Shown: positions 42,707 to 51,639, counted from the first letter of the stretch. The stretch is 64,000 bases of DNA from an uncultured Collinsella sp. (GCA_900541125.1 UQIK01000009.1:1-64000); one strand, 5' to 3'. Translations and numbers: made by a program. Notes: generated by a model not told the origin, from the sequence alone.

Positions 42707-43858
42707 ATGAACAGGCTTTTCGACAAATCGATTGTGCTGGCGTGCTGCATTGCGGCCGCCATGGGTCTTGCTGTGGACGCCCACCTGGTCGCGGCGTTTT
42801 GCCTTGGCGTTATTGCCACCTCACTGGCCGAGGTCGCACAGGGGGAACGCACGCGCCGCGCAAGCGAGACCGCAAGTTACGCTTACATCATCGCGGCTGT
42901 CTTCGTGCCGCCGTTTGTGCCGTTTGCGCCCCTCGCCCTCTATGACATCGCGCGACGCGTGTGCCGCGAGCACGCCTGGGTCGCGCTGGGCATTGGCGTC
43001 GCCTTTGTCTTTGCGCTCGTCGCGGACCTTCGCGTCGATGCGCTCACCGCCCGAACGCTCCTGCTGACCGCCATCCTTTCGGTTGCCGCCGCCTTGCTAT
43101 CGCTACGTACCGCCCAGCTGGAGCGCGAGCAACAGCGCATGCGCCGTACCCGCGACGAGCTGCAAGAACGAGCCCTCGCGCTCGAAGCGCGCAACCGTGA
43201 CCTTGCCGACCGCCAGGACTACGAAGTCGAGCTCGCGACGCTCGCCGAACGCGCCCGCATCGCGCGCGAGATCCACGATAACGTCGGGCACCAGCTCACG
43301 CGTGCCTCACTGCAGACCGAAGCCCTGCGCGTCGTGCACGCCGACGAGCCCAGGGTTGCCGCCGATTTCGCCGACGTCAAACGCACGGTTGACGAGGCGC
43401 TCCAGCTTGTGCGCACCAGCGTCCACGCGCTCAACGACAACGCCGTCGACCTTTCTGTGCAGCTCGAACGCATTGTTGAAGGCGCGCGCTCGGACGGCGG
43501 CCCGCAGATTGAGCTTGAAGTTTTGGCCGAGCATGCGCCCGCAAATGTCGCCAACTGCTTTGCGGCGGTCCTGCGCGAGGCGCTCTCCAACACCATGCGC
43601 CATGCTTGCGCCCATGCTGTCACCGTACGGTGCATGGAGCATCCGTCGTTTTACCAGCTCATTGTTACCGACGATGGCGCGGGCGCGACCCCGACGAGCA
43701 GCAGCAACGTCGCGGAGGGCATGGGACTCGCCTCCATGCGCGAGCGCGTCGAGGCGCTTGGCGGCACCTTCACCGCCGGTCCGCGTGCCAGTGCCGGCTC
43801 CCCCGGCTGGCGCGTGTTTGCCACCGTCCCCAAACAGCAAGGAGATGAGGGCCGATGA
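42707..43858 (+). CDS. Histidine kinase (HisKA_3)
   Basis: This 383-aa sensor has five or so transmembrane helices (~5-135), a coiled-coil (~135-175) and a kinase core with phospho-accepting His at about residue 190 (AREIHDNVGHQLTRA), an N-box (REALSNTMRHACAH) and GMGLASMRERVEALGG. The extracellular part is tiny, as in DesK/LiaS-type intramembrane sensors. It overlaps the response regulator by four bases and is divergent from the ABC operon. Frame opens earlier (42527) but the ATG at 42707 is preferred. Confidence 0.9.
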   Translation: MNRLFDKSIVLACCIAAAMGLAVDAHLVAAFCLGVIATSLAEVAQGERTRRASETASYAYIIAAVFVPPFVPFAPLALYDIARRVCREHAWVALGIGVAFVFALVADLRVDALTARTLLLTAILSVAAALLSLRTAQLEREQQRMRRTRDELQERALALEARNRDLADRQDYEVELATLAERARIAREIHDNVGHQLTRASLQTEALRVVHADEPRVAADFADVKRTVDEALQLVRTSVHALNDNAVDLSVQLERIVEGARSDGGPQIELEVLAEHAPANVANCFAAVLREALSNTMRHACAHAVTVRCMEHPSFYQLIVTDDGAGATPTSSSNVAEGMGLASMRERVEALGGTFTAGPRASAGSPGWRVFATVPKQQGDEGR

Positions 43859-44484
43859 GGCTCATCGTTGTCGACGACGACCGCTTGGTGGTCGATTCGC
43901 TCAAGATTATCCTGGGCGCTCAGCCGCAGATCGAAGTGGTGGGTACCGGTGCCGACGGCGACGACGCGGTGGCGCTCTACGCCGAGCACGCACCCGACGT
44001 CGCGCTGCTCGACATCCAGATGCCAGGACGCGACGGCCTATCGGCGGCGCGCGAGATTCTCGAGCGCGACCCTGCGGCACGCGTGGTATTTCTGACGACA
44101 TTCTCGGATGACGAGTACATTGTGTCGGCGCTCAAACTGGGTGCCCGCGGTTACCTGATCAAGACCGATGTCGCCGCCATTCCGCCGGCGTTGGGGCAGG
44201 TCATGGACGGCAAACGCGTGCTCGAGGGCAAGGCGATTGAGGACATCGATTTTGATGGAGCGGGCGTCGAGGCGGGCACGCCCCACCGGCCCGCGGCCTT
44301 CGCCAGCCTAACCGACCGCGAGTTCGAAGTCGCCGAGCTCATCGCCCGCGGCCTCGACAACAAGGAGATTGCCGCCACCGCCTATATGGGCGAAGGTACC
44401 GTGCGCAACCACATCAGCTCGATCCTTGCAAAGATGGGCCTGCGCAACCGCACGCAGATCGCCATCGCCTACCTGCGAGGGTAA
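43855..44484 (+). CDS. NarL/LuxR-type response regulator
   Basis: This 209-aa regulator has phospho-acceptor Asp53 (LLDIQMPGRDG), conserved Thr and Lys (FLTTFSDDEY, LIKTD), and a LuxR helix-turn-helix with LTDREFEVAELIARGLDNKE. Translation is coupled to the kinase (ATGA overlap). It is the likely regulator of the divergent ABC exporter. The nested palindromes at 44545 and 44791 follow and could end this transcript. Confidence 0.92.
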   Translation: MRLIVVDDDRLVVDSLKIILGAQPQIEVVGTGADGDDAVALYAEHAPDVALLDIQMPGRDGLSAAREILERDPAARVVFLTTFSDDEYIVSALKLGARGYLIKTDVAAIPPALGQVMDGKRVLEGKAIEDIDFDGAGVEAGTPHRPAAFASLTDREFEVAELIARGLDNKEIAATAYMGEGTVRNHISSILAKMGLRNRTQIAIAYLRG

Positions 44485-44544
44485 TTACCCAACGGCCAAC
44501 CGCTCCGGCAGAGCAAAATAGCTGTTATCGGTTTAATGCCATTT

Positions 44545-44698
44545 CAAAACTATGCCGGTTTACGGGGCTAAACTCAGGACCCTCATCCATACCCGTGTTT
44601 TCTGCAAAATGACGGCCCGTCTACCTGCGGTTTTATTTTCACGAATATCGGCATGGTTGGGGACTCGTGACTCAGCCCCGTAAACCGGCATAGTTTTG
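44545..44698 (+). repeat. Nested palindrome, type I, copy L1
   Basis: A perfect 25-bp terminal inverted repeat beginning CAAAACTATGCCGG (44545-44569 and 44674-44698) encloses a core with a weak CCAT/ATGG stem, then a degraded inner hairpin ending CTACCTGCGGTTTTATTTTC. The core is shared with the type II copies although the outer arms are unrelated. Confidence 0.88.
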
Positions 44699-44740
44699 TT
44701 CGGGCGGTCCCGCACGAGTGCCTCCGCCAGCCTCGCGGGA

Positions 44741-44778
44741 CCAAAATGATCCGTTTTCCTCCGCCCCCAAGGGGTCAG
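44741..44778 (+). repeat. AAAATGATCCG module, copy 1
   Basis: CCAAAATGATCCGTTTTCC followed by TCCGCCCCCAAGGGGTCAG. Similar segments lie at 51592 and 51829, each between or beside the nested palindromes. Confidence 0.75.
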
Positions 44779-44790
44779 CCGGAACCGCTC

Positions 44791-44950
44791 GCCACGAAAT
44801 CGGCCCATCTACTACGTTTGACTCAATACCCCCGACCATATCCCCGTTTTCCAGAAAACCGCAGGCGTTCTACCTGCGGTTTTGTTTTCGCGTTTTTTGG
44901 CATGGTTGGGGGTAAGGGGCTAAACGTAGTAGATGGGCCGGTTTCGTGGC
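44791..44950 (+). repeat. Nested palindrome, type II, copy L2
   Basis: A 29-bp terminal inverted repeat with one G-U position (44791-44819 and 44922-44950, containing CCATCTACTACGTTT) encloses a second stem (CCCCCGACCAT with ATGGTTGGGGG) and an inner perfect hairpin AAAACCGCAGG/CCTGCGGTTTT followed by GTTTTC, which is an intrinsic-terminator shape on the plus strand. Confidence 0.88.
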
Positions 44951-44975
44951 GGTCCTCCTCCCTACGCACAAAAGC

Positions 44976-45010
44976 GCCGCCACGGAGAAGGGAGATACCT
45001 CCGTGGCGGC
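44976..45010 (-). terminator. Terminator of the adhesin gene
   Basis: GCCGCCACGGAG (44976-44987) pairs with CTCCGTGGCGGC (44999-45010); on the minus strand GCTTTTG follows. A second perfect hairpin, GCCCGGGGCC/GGCCCCGGGC with a TTTT loop (45053-45076), lies closer to the stop. Confidence 0.75.
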
Positions 45011-45011
45011 T

Positions 45012-45028
45012 GGGGGGGGGGGTGGGGG
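45012..45028 (+). repeat. Homopolymeric G tract
   Basis: Eleven G residues, one T, then five G residues lie between the two hairpins at the 3' side of the adhesin gene. Such tracts are slippage-prone; here it is in non-coding DNA. Confidence 0.85.
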
Positions 45029-45089
45029 CTGTGTTCTGGCTCCCCGCCAGCCGCCCGGGGCCTTTTGGCCCCGGGCGCTGCCAGCGCGC

Positions 45090-48000
45090 CTAGCGCTTAC
45101 GGATACCCCCGGCCAGAGCTCCGACGCCGGCCATGGCGATGACGAATGCCACGAGCAGTGCGGCGGCCTGCTGGTCACCCGTGGTGGGCAGGAAACCCTT
45201 GACCGTCTTGACGATGTTCGTCACGGTCTTGGGCGTGCCGGGGTCGGGCGTCGGCACGGGTGTCTCGGGCTTCTTGTACGTGTTGTTGAACACGATACCC
45301 TCGACGCTCTTGTCGCCCTTGGTATAGATAACGCTCGCCTTGAGGTTACCCTCGCCGTCGTCGACCACGTTGACGGTCGCGGTAAAGACGGACTTGTCAT
45401 AGGTCATACCGGCCTCGTCGCCTTTGACCTCGCTGATGGTGTAGACGTGCGTACCGGGCTCGTCGTACTCAAACTTGTCGAAGTTGATCTTGCCGTCGGC
45501 ATCGTTGGTGACGGTGGACTCGATGTCCTCGCCAACAAGCTTAAAGCTAAACTCGTCCTTCTTGAGCTCGCGTCCCTCGAGCACCTTGATGGCGCCGATG
45601 GAAACCTGCGTGGGCATGGCGTGGTACTTGTTGGTAAAGCCAGCCGACTCGGTGGTTCCCTCGAGCTTGTGCGTCGCGGTCAGCGTGCCGTCACCATTGT
45701 CGGAGACGGTGGTCACGACGGTGTAGGTCGCGCTGTCATAGGTGACGCCCTTGTACAGGCCGAGCGCGTTGGGGCAAGCCTCGCGCAGCGTGTACGCGTG
45801 CGTGCCGGGTGCCTCGTAGCGGATCGGGCTCAGCGTAACGGTGCCGTTGGCGTCGTTGGTGCCGCTAGCGACAACCACGCCGTCCTCGAGCAGATCAAAC
45901 GTGAACTCGCCAGCCGCAAGGTCGCGGCCGGTCAGACGCTTGACGGTCTTGACCTGATCGGTCACGACAGAATCGGTAGGTTCCACGCCGTAGGTGTTGG
46001 TAAACGTGAAGGCAGCACCGTCGTCGCCTTCGCGCTTGACGCTCAGATGCCCGGCACCGTCGTCAGACACGGTGTAGGAAACCTTGCGCGTGGCGTTGGT
46101 GTCATTGGTCACGCCAGGGGCACTACCGGACTCGGTCACCGTGTAAGTAAAGGTGTGCGAGCGCGGAGCGGTGGGGGCTGCGGGCTCGGGCTCGTCGCTG
46201 GGCTCGTCGGCGTTGGCATCGGTGTCGGCCTCTTCAGCCTCTGCCTCGTCGGCCTCTGCCTCGTCAGCTTCGTCTGCCTCGGCCTTATCGGTCGCATCGT
46301 CCGTCACGCCCAGAGCGCGGTTGAGGTCCTCGAGCGTAAAGTGGATCTTGCCAAAGTCCACGTTGCCAGCCGCGTCGTTGGTCGCGGTCGTGCGCTCGGG
46401 CATCGGGGCACTAGCCTCGTCGGCGGTCACGGTAAAGGTGAACTTGCCCGTGATGTCAGCCGGGGTCAGGCCCTCGGCAGCTTGGAGCTTCTTAGTGCCG
46501 GTGAGCGCGGCATCGACGGCTTCGGCGCCGTAGACGTTCTCGAACAAGGGCTCGACGCCGCCGTAGTCGACCGTTGCCGTCAGGGTACCGTCACCGTTGT
46601 CGACGACGATAACCTTAAAGCCAAAGCTCCACGTTGTAGCGGAAACGCCATTCGGCAGTCCGAATAAATCTTCGTAGGCCGTGTAGTTAATGGTCCAGGC
46701 AAGCTTACCGTCCTTATCGGTACGATAAGCAAGCCCAGCAGCCTCAAGATTAGCAAGCATCTTAGTGTCGTAGTGCAGCGTATCAAAGCTCACGTGCCCG
46801 CCGATATTGGGCTTGAGGTTTTCGTATGCCACAAGCTCACCCTGATAGGCGATGCCGAACCAGAACTCGCCGTCGGCCATCGGGCGGCCGGTCAGAGTCT
46901 TGGTGGCAACGACCTGAGCGGCGGTGCCGCCAGGCGTGTTGGTCGTAGCGCTGTAACTGTTGTGGAACGGCACCAGGGCCTTCTCGACCTTGTTCTCGCC
47001 ACTCTTGTGGACCGTCTCATGCGTGCCCTCGGGACCGCCGGAAACGGTCGTCGTAGCAGTGAGCGTGCCGGCGGTGTCGTCGGCAATGGCGATCGTCACC
47101 GTGCGCACGGCGTCGTCGTAGGTGTAACCGGGCTGGCCGTCGTTCTTCTCGGCCACGGTGTACGTAAAGGTCTTGCCGGCGTCAGCCTGCGTAAATATAA
47201 CCTCATGACCAGCCAGAATGTCGATCAGTCCGACCGTTGCCTCTGCCGCTGCGGGGGACTTGAAGCTATTAGCCCCGGGCAGCAGACCGAGCGCGCGAGC
47301 CGAAGCGTCGTCAGCAGGTGTCACGGTAAAGGTGAACTGACCCTCGGTCATGGGGCGGCCGTCCAGATACTTGCTGAGCCACAGACCGCCGGCAGCGGTG
47401 TAGTTAAGCTCAGTGCGGTACGTGTTGGTAAAGCGTCCGTTTTCCTTCTTGGTGACGTTGGCGGTCAGGCTGCCATCGCCGTTCTCGGTCACGGTCACTT
47501 CGGCGGTTGCGACATGCGCGTCATACGTCATGCCGACCGTGCTGCCCGCGTTCTCGCGGATCTCGTACTTGTAGGTTCCGGTGGCCGTGTAGCGAATCTT
47601 GCCGAACTTGATGGCGGCAATGCCGTCCTTCGCATCGTGCTTGCTCACGGTTACGGTCGCAGGATCGGGGAGCGGGGCGCCATCGGGGGCGGTAATGGTA
47701 AAGCTGAACTCGTCCCCATCCGTCCACTCGCGGCCGCTGATGACCTTGCTCAGGTCAAAGTCGAGGTCTGCATCGGTCGGGGTCACGCTGTAAGTGTTCT
47801 CGAAGGTCGCAGGCGTGGCGCTCTTCAGCTCGTGCGTAGCGCTGAGGGTACCGTCACCGTTGTCGGTAATGGTGGTCTCGATGGTGTACTTGGCGTCGCT
47901 GTACGTGATGCCCTTGCTGGTGGTTCCGCCGTTGACCTCGCGCAGCGTGTAGGGGTACTTGCCGGGCTTGGCGTAGGTGATCTTGTCCATGGCGATCGTG

Positions 48001-49961
48001 CCGTCGTCGGCGTTGGTGCCCTTGGCGACGACCTTGTCGCCCTCGACCAGCTCAAAGGAGAACTCGCCGTCCTTGAGATCGCGGCCGGTCAGGACCTTGG
48101 TCGCGGTGATCTGTTCGGTGACGCTCGTCTCGACAGGCGTCACGTTATAGGTATTGGTGAACGTGAAGGCCGCATCACCGTCCGGCTTGCGGGATACGCG
48201 CAGATTCCCCTTGCCGTCATCGGTCACGGTGAAGGAAACCTCGCGCGACGGCTTAGCGTCGTTGGTCACGCCAGCGACCTCACCGGACTCGGTCACGGTG
48301 TAGGTAAAGGTATGCTCGCGCTTCTCGGGCTTCTCGCCCACAGCCTTGTTAAGGTCGTCGAGCGTAAAGGTAATCTTGCCAAAGTCGACCTTGCCGTCGA
48401 CGTCGTTGTGCACGCTCGTGCTCGCAGGCATAGGCGCGCCCTCTTCACCGGTCACGGTAAAGGTGAACTTGCCGGTGATCTCAGCCGGGGTCAGAGCGTC
48501 GTCAACCTGCAGATTCTTGATACCCGCAAGCGATGCCTCGGTAGCATTCGTGGTGTAGGCGTTCTTGAACTCGATGCTCTTGACGTCCTTGGCGTCCTTC
48601 AGCTCGTGCGTGGCAACCAGCTGGCCCTTGCCGTTATCGGCGATGGTCGTCACGATGGTGTAGACCGCGTCATCGTAGTCAATACCGCCGGCGTTGCCCT
48701 TAACCTCATGCAGCTTGTAGGTGTGCTGGCCGATCTCGGTGTACTTGATGGCACTGAACGTCACCTTGCCGTCGGCAGCGTTCTTAACGGTCTCGATAAG
48801 CTCAGAGTCCTCACCCTTAATCTCGCGCAGCTCAAAGCTGAACTCACCGGCCGTAAGGTCGCGCCCGGTCAGAGACTTGGTCACGTCAATCTTGTCGGTA
48901 ACGCTGGACTCAACAGGCTCCGCAGTGTAGACGTTCTTGAACTCGGTCTCGTCGGCTTCGCTCCAAGTCACCTTCACAGCGGCGCTGAGCTCGCCCCTCT
49001 TGTTGGGCGTTACCGTCACGGTGACCTCCGCGACGTTCTTGCTGTAGGCAATGCCGTCAACCGTGGTCCCGGCATTCTTTTCGCTGACCCTGTAGACGTA
49101 CGTGCCAGGCTCGGTGTATTTGATCGTGCCGAAGTCGACGACAGCCTTACCCTTGTCGTCCAGATCGTCCTTGGTCACAGACGCGGTCACGGGCGCTGTC
49201 GCGGACTCGGGTATCGGGGCACCGTTCTCGGACGTCAGCCCAAACTCAAACGTGTCCTCCTTCGTCCAGTCGCGACCCTCGAGCACCTTGGTCAGGCCAA
49301 AGCCGGCCTCGGTATCCTTGGTATCCACCGTTACCGGCGTCATGTCGTACTTATAACTGATCTTGCCGTTGTTGCCCAGGTAGGAGTTGACATGCGTCGC
49401 GGTCGCCTTGGCGGATATGTTGTTCCACTTGGGATTGAGTACGTCGGTCGCGGTATCGGTTTTGTTGCCGCCCACGCTCTCCTTGGTGGTGTGGAGCTCA
49501 TCGATAAAGGCCAGGCGTGCGGTTCCCACAGTAAACACCAAGTTACCGTTCTCATCGGGAGCAATCGCGCCGTCGAACTTCGCGGCGTCGCCACCGATGA
49601 ACTCGATGACGGCAGTGGTGGGCTTGGCCTCGTTGTTCTCGCCCTGCTCCTCAAACTCATCCTTGTAGTAATAGGTGCCGGTATCTGCCAGCGAATTCTT
49701 TGCGGGCTGCGTGCATTCCTTATCCGTGTAAATAGGAGTCTGCTTCTGGAAGTAGTAGTAGCGGTTGGTGTCAGCAGGCTCAAAGGTCGCAACCGTATTG
49801 CCCAGCGCGCCGGCAGCCCACTTGTTCGCGTAGAAATTCACGGTCTTGGCGCCGTTGGCAACAGCCGTATTGCTCTCGATGTAATCCTTGAGCCCCGTTA
49901 CCTTCTCGGGCGTAAACAGGTTGTCGAGTACGACCTTCTTCACACTCGAGGCATACTTCAC
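45090..49961 (-). CDS. C-terminal part of a giant Spy0128/Cna-B-type adhesin (LPXTG)
   Basis: This open frame of 1623 codons has ten Spy0128/FctA-like immunoglobulin repeats, each opening with a GRxxxxGEFxFxL-type strand (for example LTGRDLTAGEFSFEL) and each ending in ATHELK- or NTY-like strands; such domains form isopeptide cross-links in pilins. Repeat 8 has an acidic Ala/Glu/Asp insert (~46180-46300). The C-terminus has LPTTG, a hydrophobic helix and GGIRKR, so a sortase would anchor it to the wall. It has no signal peptide; in frame and ten codons after the amber stop of the vWA gene, it is really the same protein. If expressed alone from the GTG at 49961 it would stay inside the cell. 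No sortase is nearby. Confidence 0.88.
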   Translation of the reverse strand: MKYASSVKKVVLDNLFTPEKVTGLKDYIESNTAVANGAKTVNFYANKWAAGALGNTVATFEPADTNRYYYFQKQTPIYTDKECTQPAKNSLADTGTYYYKDEFEEQGENNEAKPTTAVIEFIGGDAAKFDGAIAPDENGNLVFTVGTARLAFIDELHTTKESVGGNKTDTATDVLNPKWNNISAKATATHVNSYLGNNGKISYKYDMTPVTVDTKDTEAGFGLTKVLEGRDWTKEDTFEFGLTSENGAPIPESATAPVTASVTKDDLDDKGKAVVDFGTIKYTEPGTYVYRVSEKNAGTTVDGIAYSKNVAEVTVTVTPNKRGELSAAVKVTWSEADETEFKNVYTAEPVESSVTDKIDVTKSLTGRDLTAGEFSFELREIKGEDSELIETVKNAADGKVTFSAIKYTEIGQHTYKLHEVKGNAGGIDYDDAVYTIVTTIADNGKGQLVATHELKDAKDVKSIEFKNAYTTNATEASLAGIKNLQVDDALTPAEITGKFTFTVTGEEGAPMPASTSVHNDVDGKVDFGKITFTLDDLNKAVGEKPEKREHTFTYTVTESGEVAGVTNDAKPSREVSFTVTDDGKGNLRVSRKPDGDAAFTFTNTYNVTPVETSVTEQITATKVLTGRDLKDGEFSFELVEGDKVVAKGTNADDGTIAMDKITYAKPGKYPYTLREVNGGTTSKGITYSDAKYTIETTITDNGDGTLSATHELKSATPATFENTYSVTPTDADLDFDLSKVISGREWTDGDEFSFTITAPDGAPLPDPATVTVSKHDAKDGIAAIKFGKIRYTATGTYKYEIRENAGSTVGMTYDAHVATAEVTVTENGDGSLTANVTKKENGRFTNTYRTELNYTAAGGLWLSKYLDGRPMTEGQFTFTVTPADDASARALGLLPGANSFKSPAAAEATVGLIDILAGHEVIFTQADAGKTFTYTVAEKNDGQPGYTYDDAVRTVTIAIADDTAGTLTATTTVSGGPEGTHETVHKSGENKVEKALVPFHNSYSATTNTPGGTAAQVVATKTLTGRPMADGEFWFGIAYQGELVAYENLKPNIGGHVSFDTLHYDTKMLANLEAAGLAYRTDKDGKLAWTINYTAYEDLFGLPNGVSATTWSFGFKVIVVDNGDGTLTATVDYGGVEPLFENVYGAEAVDAALTGTKKLQAAEGLTPADITGKFTFTVTADEASAPMPERTTATNDAAGNVDFGKIHFTLEDLNRALGVTDDATDKAEADEADEAEADEAEAEEADTDANADEPSDEPEPAAPTAPRSHTFTYTVTESGSAPGVTNDTNATRKVSYTVSDDGAGHLSVKREGDDGAAFTFTNTYGVEPTDSVVTDQVKTVKRLTGRDLAAGEFTFDLLEDGVVVASGTNDANGTVTLSPIRYEAPGTHAYTLREACPNALGLYKGVTYDSATYTVVTTVSDNGDGTLTATHKLEGTTESAGFTNKYHAMPTQVSIGAIKVLEGRELKKDEFSFKLVGEDIESTVTNDADGKINFDKFEYDEPGTHVYTISEVKGDEAGMTYDKSVFTATVNVVDDGEGNLKASVIYTKGDKSVEGIVFNNTYKKPETPVPTPDPGTPKTVTNIVKTVKGFLPTTGDQQAAALLVAFVIAMAGVGALAGGIRKR

Positions 49962-49991
49962 CTGAATGGGCTTAACGGTGTCGACCGAAAG

Positions 49992-49994
49992 CTA
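49992..49994 (-). other. In-frame amber codon splitting the adhesin
   Basis: TAG follows HFKTVDG and precedes CTT TCG GTC (LSV...). Both parts are in one frame with nothing missing, giving an intact 2107-codon frame if the stop were a sense codon. Confidence 0.9.
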
Positions 49995-51413
49995 GCCGTC
50001 TACGGTCTTAAAGTGACTCAGCGGAATCAACGACGCGGGAATGTTGACCGTTACGATATCGCCCTTCTGGGGATTGTCGTCGCCGGCACGCTGCACGGTA
50101 ATGAGCAGGTCTTTTGCCTTGCCATCGAACTCGTACGTATCGGTCTTGGTTTCTTTGTTGACCGTCTTGCTCGGATTGGTAAACGGCGTGCCGTTGATGA
50201 CGACCTCGGTGAAGCTGTCGACTTGCATAAAGTCGCCCAGCTCATCGGTAAACGTGATGTAGCCGGACTTGGTCTCGTCGTAGCCCTTGTGGATTTCGGT
50301 CGGATAAGGCGGCTCCGACGTAATGGCCTGCGAGATGTCGTCGAAGACCTTCTTGAGCTCTTCGGCATTGGTCGCCGACTTGTAGTAGTCGGAGTTTTCT
50401 GCGCGTGCACCATGAGCATCCCATGCCGTGGCATTGGGGTAGTTGCTTGAAACAGCCTGCATGAACTTGTTCTCTTTTTGGCTTTTTCCCGAATCCTGGA
50501 TACCAGCACTGGGGTTCGCGCCATCAAAGATGCCGATAGTATAAACGGCGGCCTTGCCGTCCTTCATATTCTTAGCAGCTGTCACGGCAGCGTTGGCGAC
50601 ACCCGCATCGAATTTATTTTGCTTTGTTGGCGTACCGTCGGTAAAGAACACAATAATCTTCTTGGCGTCTTTGCGGCCATAAGTGGTAGTGATTTTCTCG
50701 GCCAGCTCTAGGCCATAGTCGGCGCGCGTGGCGCCGGCAGGCTGAATTCGATTAATTGTATTCTTCTTGAGATCATCCGCATTGCTGCCGGAACAGTAGG
50801 TCAATTCTTTCATAACCTGGGTGTAATTGTAGGAGTACCCTCCGTCGCGATACATATCGTTGCCGATATCGTTGGACTTCTTGCCCGCAAACTTAACAAT
50901 GGCAACCCTATGCTGCCTATCAACACCCTCGATAGCCTCGTTTTGTTTGGCGATGGTATCGATAAAGCTGTTCGCAGCGCCCTTCAGTGCATCGATACGC
51001 TTGGTGCGATCTCCGCCACCCATAGGATCATCCATCGAGCCGGAGGCATCCAGCACCATCACGATGTCGAGTGGCGTGGTGACTGTCACGGTTGAATTAG
51101 ACGTCGAGGACATGGCCGAAAGCGTGGTCAGAAAATCCGACTCTTCGTTTTCCTCAGTTGCCTCGACCGTCTTGTCGGTCCAGATTCGGCCGACGTTTTG
51201 AGTCGTTACTTTATTACCGTTGTGACCGGCCGCCCAGATTTCCCAGCGTCCGCTGGTGTCGGGATCGACGACGACCTTTCCGCTCATTGTCGGTCCGTCC
51301 ATTCCGGTACTGGACCTGGCGTTGGCCTCGGGCAGCATGGCAAATGCTGCAGCCGGCAACACCAGCACTACGGCCAGCATCACCGCCAAGAGACCCCTCG
51401 TGTACTTACTCAT
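49992..51413 (-). CDS. vWA-domain head of the giant adhesin, truncated by amber stop
   Basis: This 473-aa piece has a Sec signal peptide (~1-32, LVLPAAAFA), a vWA domain with an intact MIDAS (DASGSMDD, residues 122-129; FFTDGTPTKQ further on) and the start of a beta-rich domain (IPASLIPLSHF) that breaks off at the TAG. In homologous adhesins this stalk domain runs straight on, as the next frame does here. Without the C-terminal part it would be secreted and not anchored. The ATG has GGGAG upstream. Promoter region carries TGAGACA boxes. Confidence 0.88.
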   Translation of the reverse strand: MSKYTRGLLAVMLAVVLVLPAAAFAMLPEANARSSTGMDGPTMSGKVVVDPDTSGRWEIWAAGHNGNKVTTQNVGRIWTDKTVEATEENEESDFLTTLSAMSSTSNSTVTVTTPLDIVMVLDASGSMDDPMGGGDRTKRIDALKGAANSFIDTIAKQNEAIEGVDRQHRVAIVKFAGKKSNDIGNDMYRDGGYSYNYTQVMKELTYCSGSNADDLKKNTINRIQPAGATRADYGLELAEKITTTYGRKDAKKIIVFFTDGTPTKQNKFDAGVANAAVTAAKNMKDGKAAVYTIGIFDGANPSAGIQDSGKSQKENKFMQAVSSNYPNATAWDAHGARAENSDYYKSATNAEELKKVFDDISQAITSEPPYPTEIHKGYDETKSGYITFTDELGDFMQVDSFTEVVINGTPFTNPSKTVNKETKTDTYEFDGKAKDLLITVQRAGDDNPQKGDIVTVNIPASLIPLSHFKTVDG

Positions 51414-51465
51414 CGCGTCTCCCTTCTCGCAGGCTCAGACCTCGCATCAGCCTAAAGTTACGAAA

Positions 51466-51546
51466 TGAGACACAATTAGGGCAGGTGACACACGTTCCAG
51501 ATTCATTTTTAGGCGTGAGACAAATGTCTCACCAAAGTTGAGACAC
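51466..51546 (-). promoter_or_regulatory. TGAGACA boxes upstream of the adhesin
   Basis: ATGAGACAC (51465-51473), the perfect palindrome GTGAGACA-AA-TGTCTCAC (51515-51532) and TTGAGACAC (51538-51546) lie in the adhesin upstream region. The repeated heptamer suggests a regulator site; the promoter itself is not clear. Confidence 0.5.
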
Positions 51547-51591
51547 GAGAGTTTTCGCAGGAAAACGGGTGCGACTCGGAGCCATCAAGCA

Positions 51592-51627
51592 AAAATGATC
51601 CGTTTTCCTCCGTCCCCGGGGGATCAG
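51592..51627 (+). repeat. AAAATGATCCG module, copy 2
   Basis: AAAATGATCCGTTTTCC followed by TCCGTCCCCGGGGGATCAG; it directly precedes type II palindrome R1. Confidence 0.75.
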
Positions 51628-51639
51628 TTGGTAACGTTC

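Noticed and set aside
45090..49961. Repeated segments as a CRISPR array
   Set aside because: The repeats are ~300-bp coding units encoding immunoglobulin-like domains, with no short identical repeats and spacers.
46773..50450. 1225-codon open frame on the plus strand inside the adhesin
   Set aside because: It is the antisense of a high-GC3 repeat protein; it has no ribosome site, and it repeats the adhesin periodicity in reverse.
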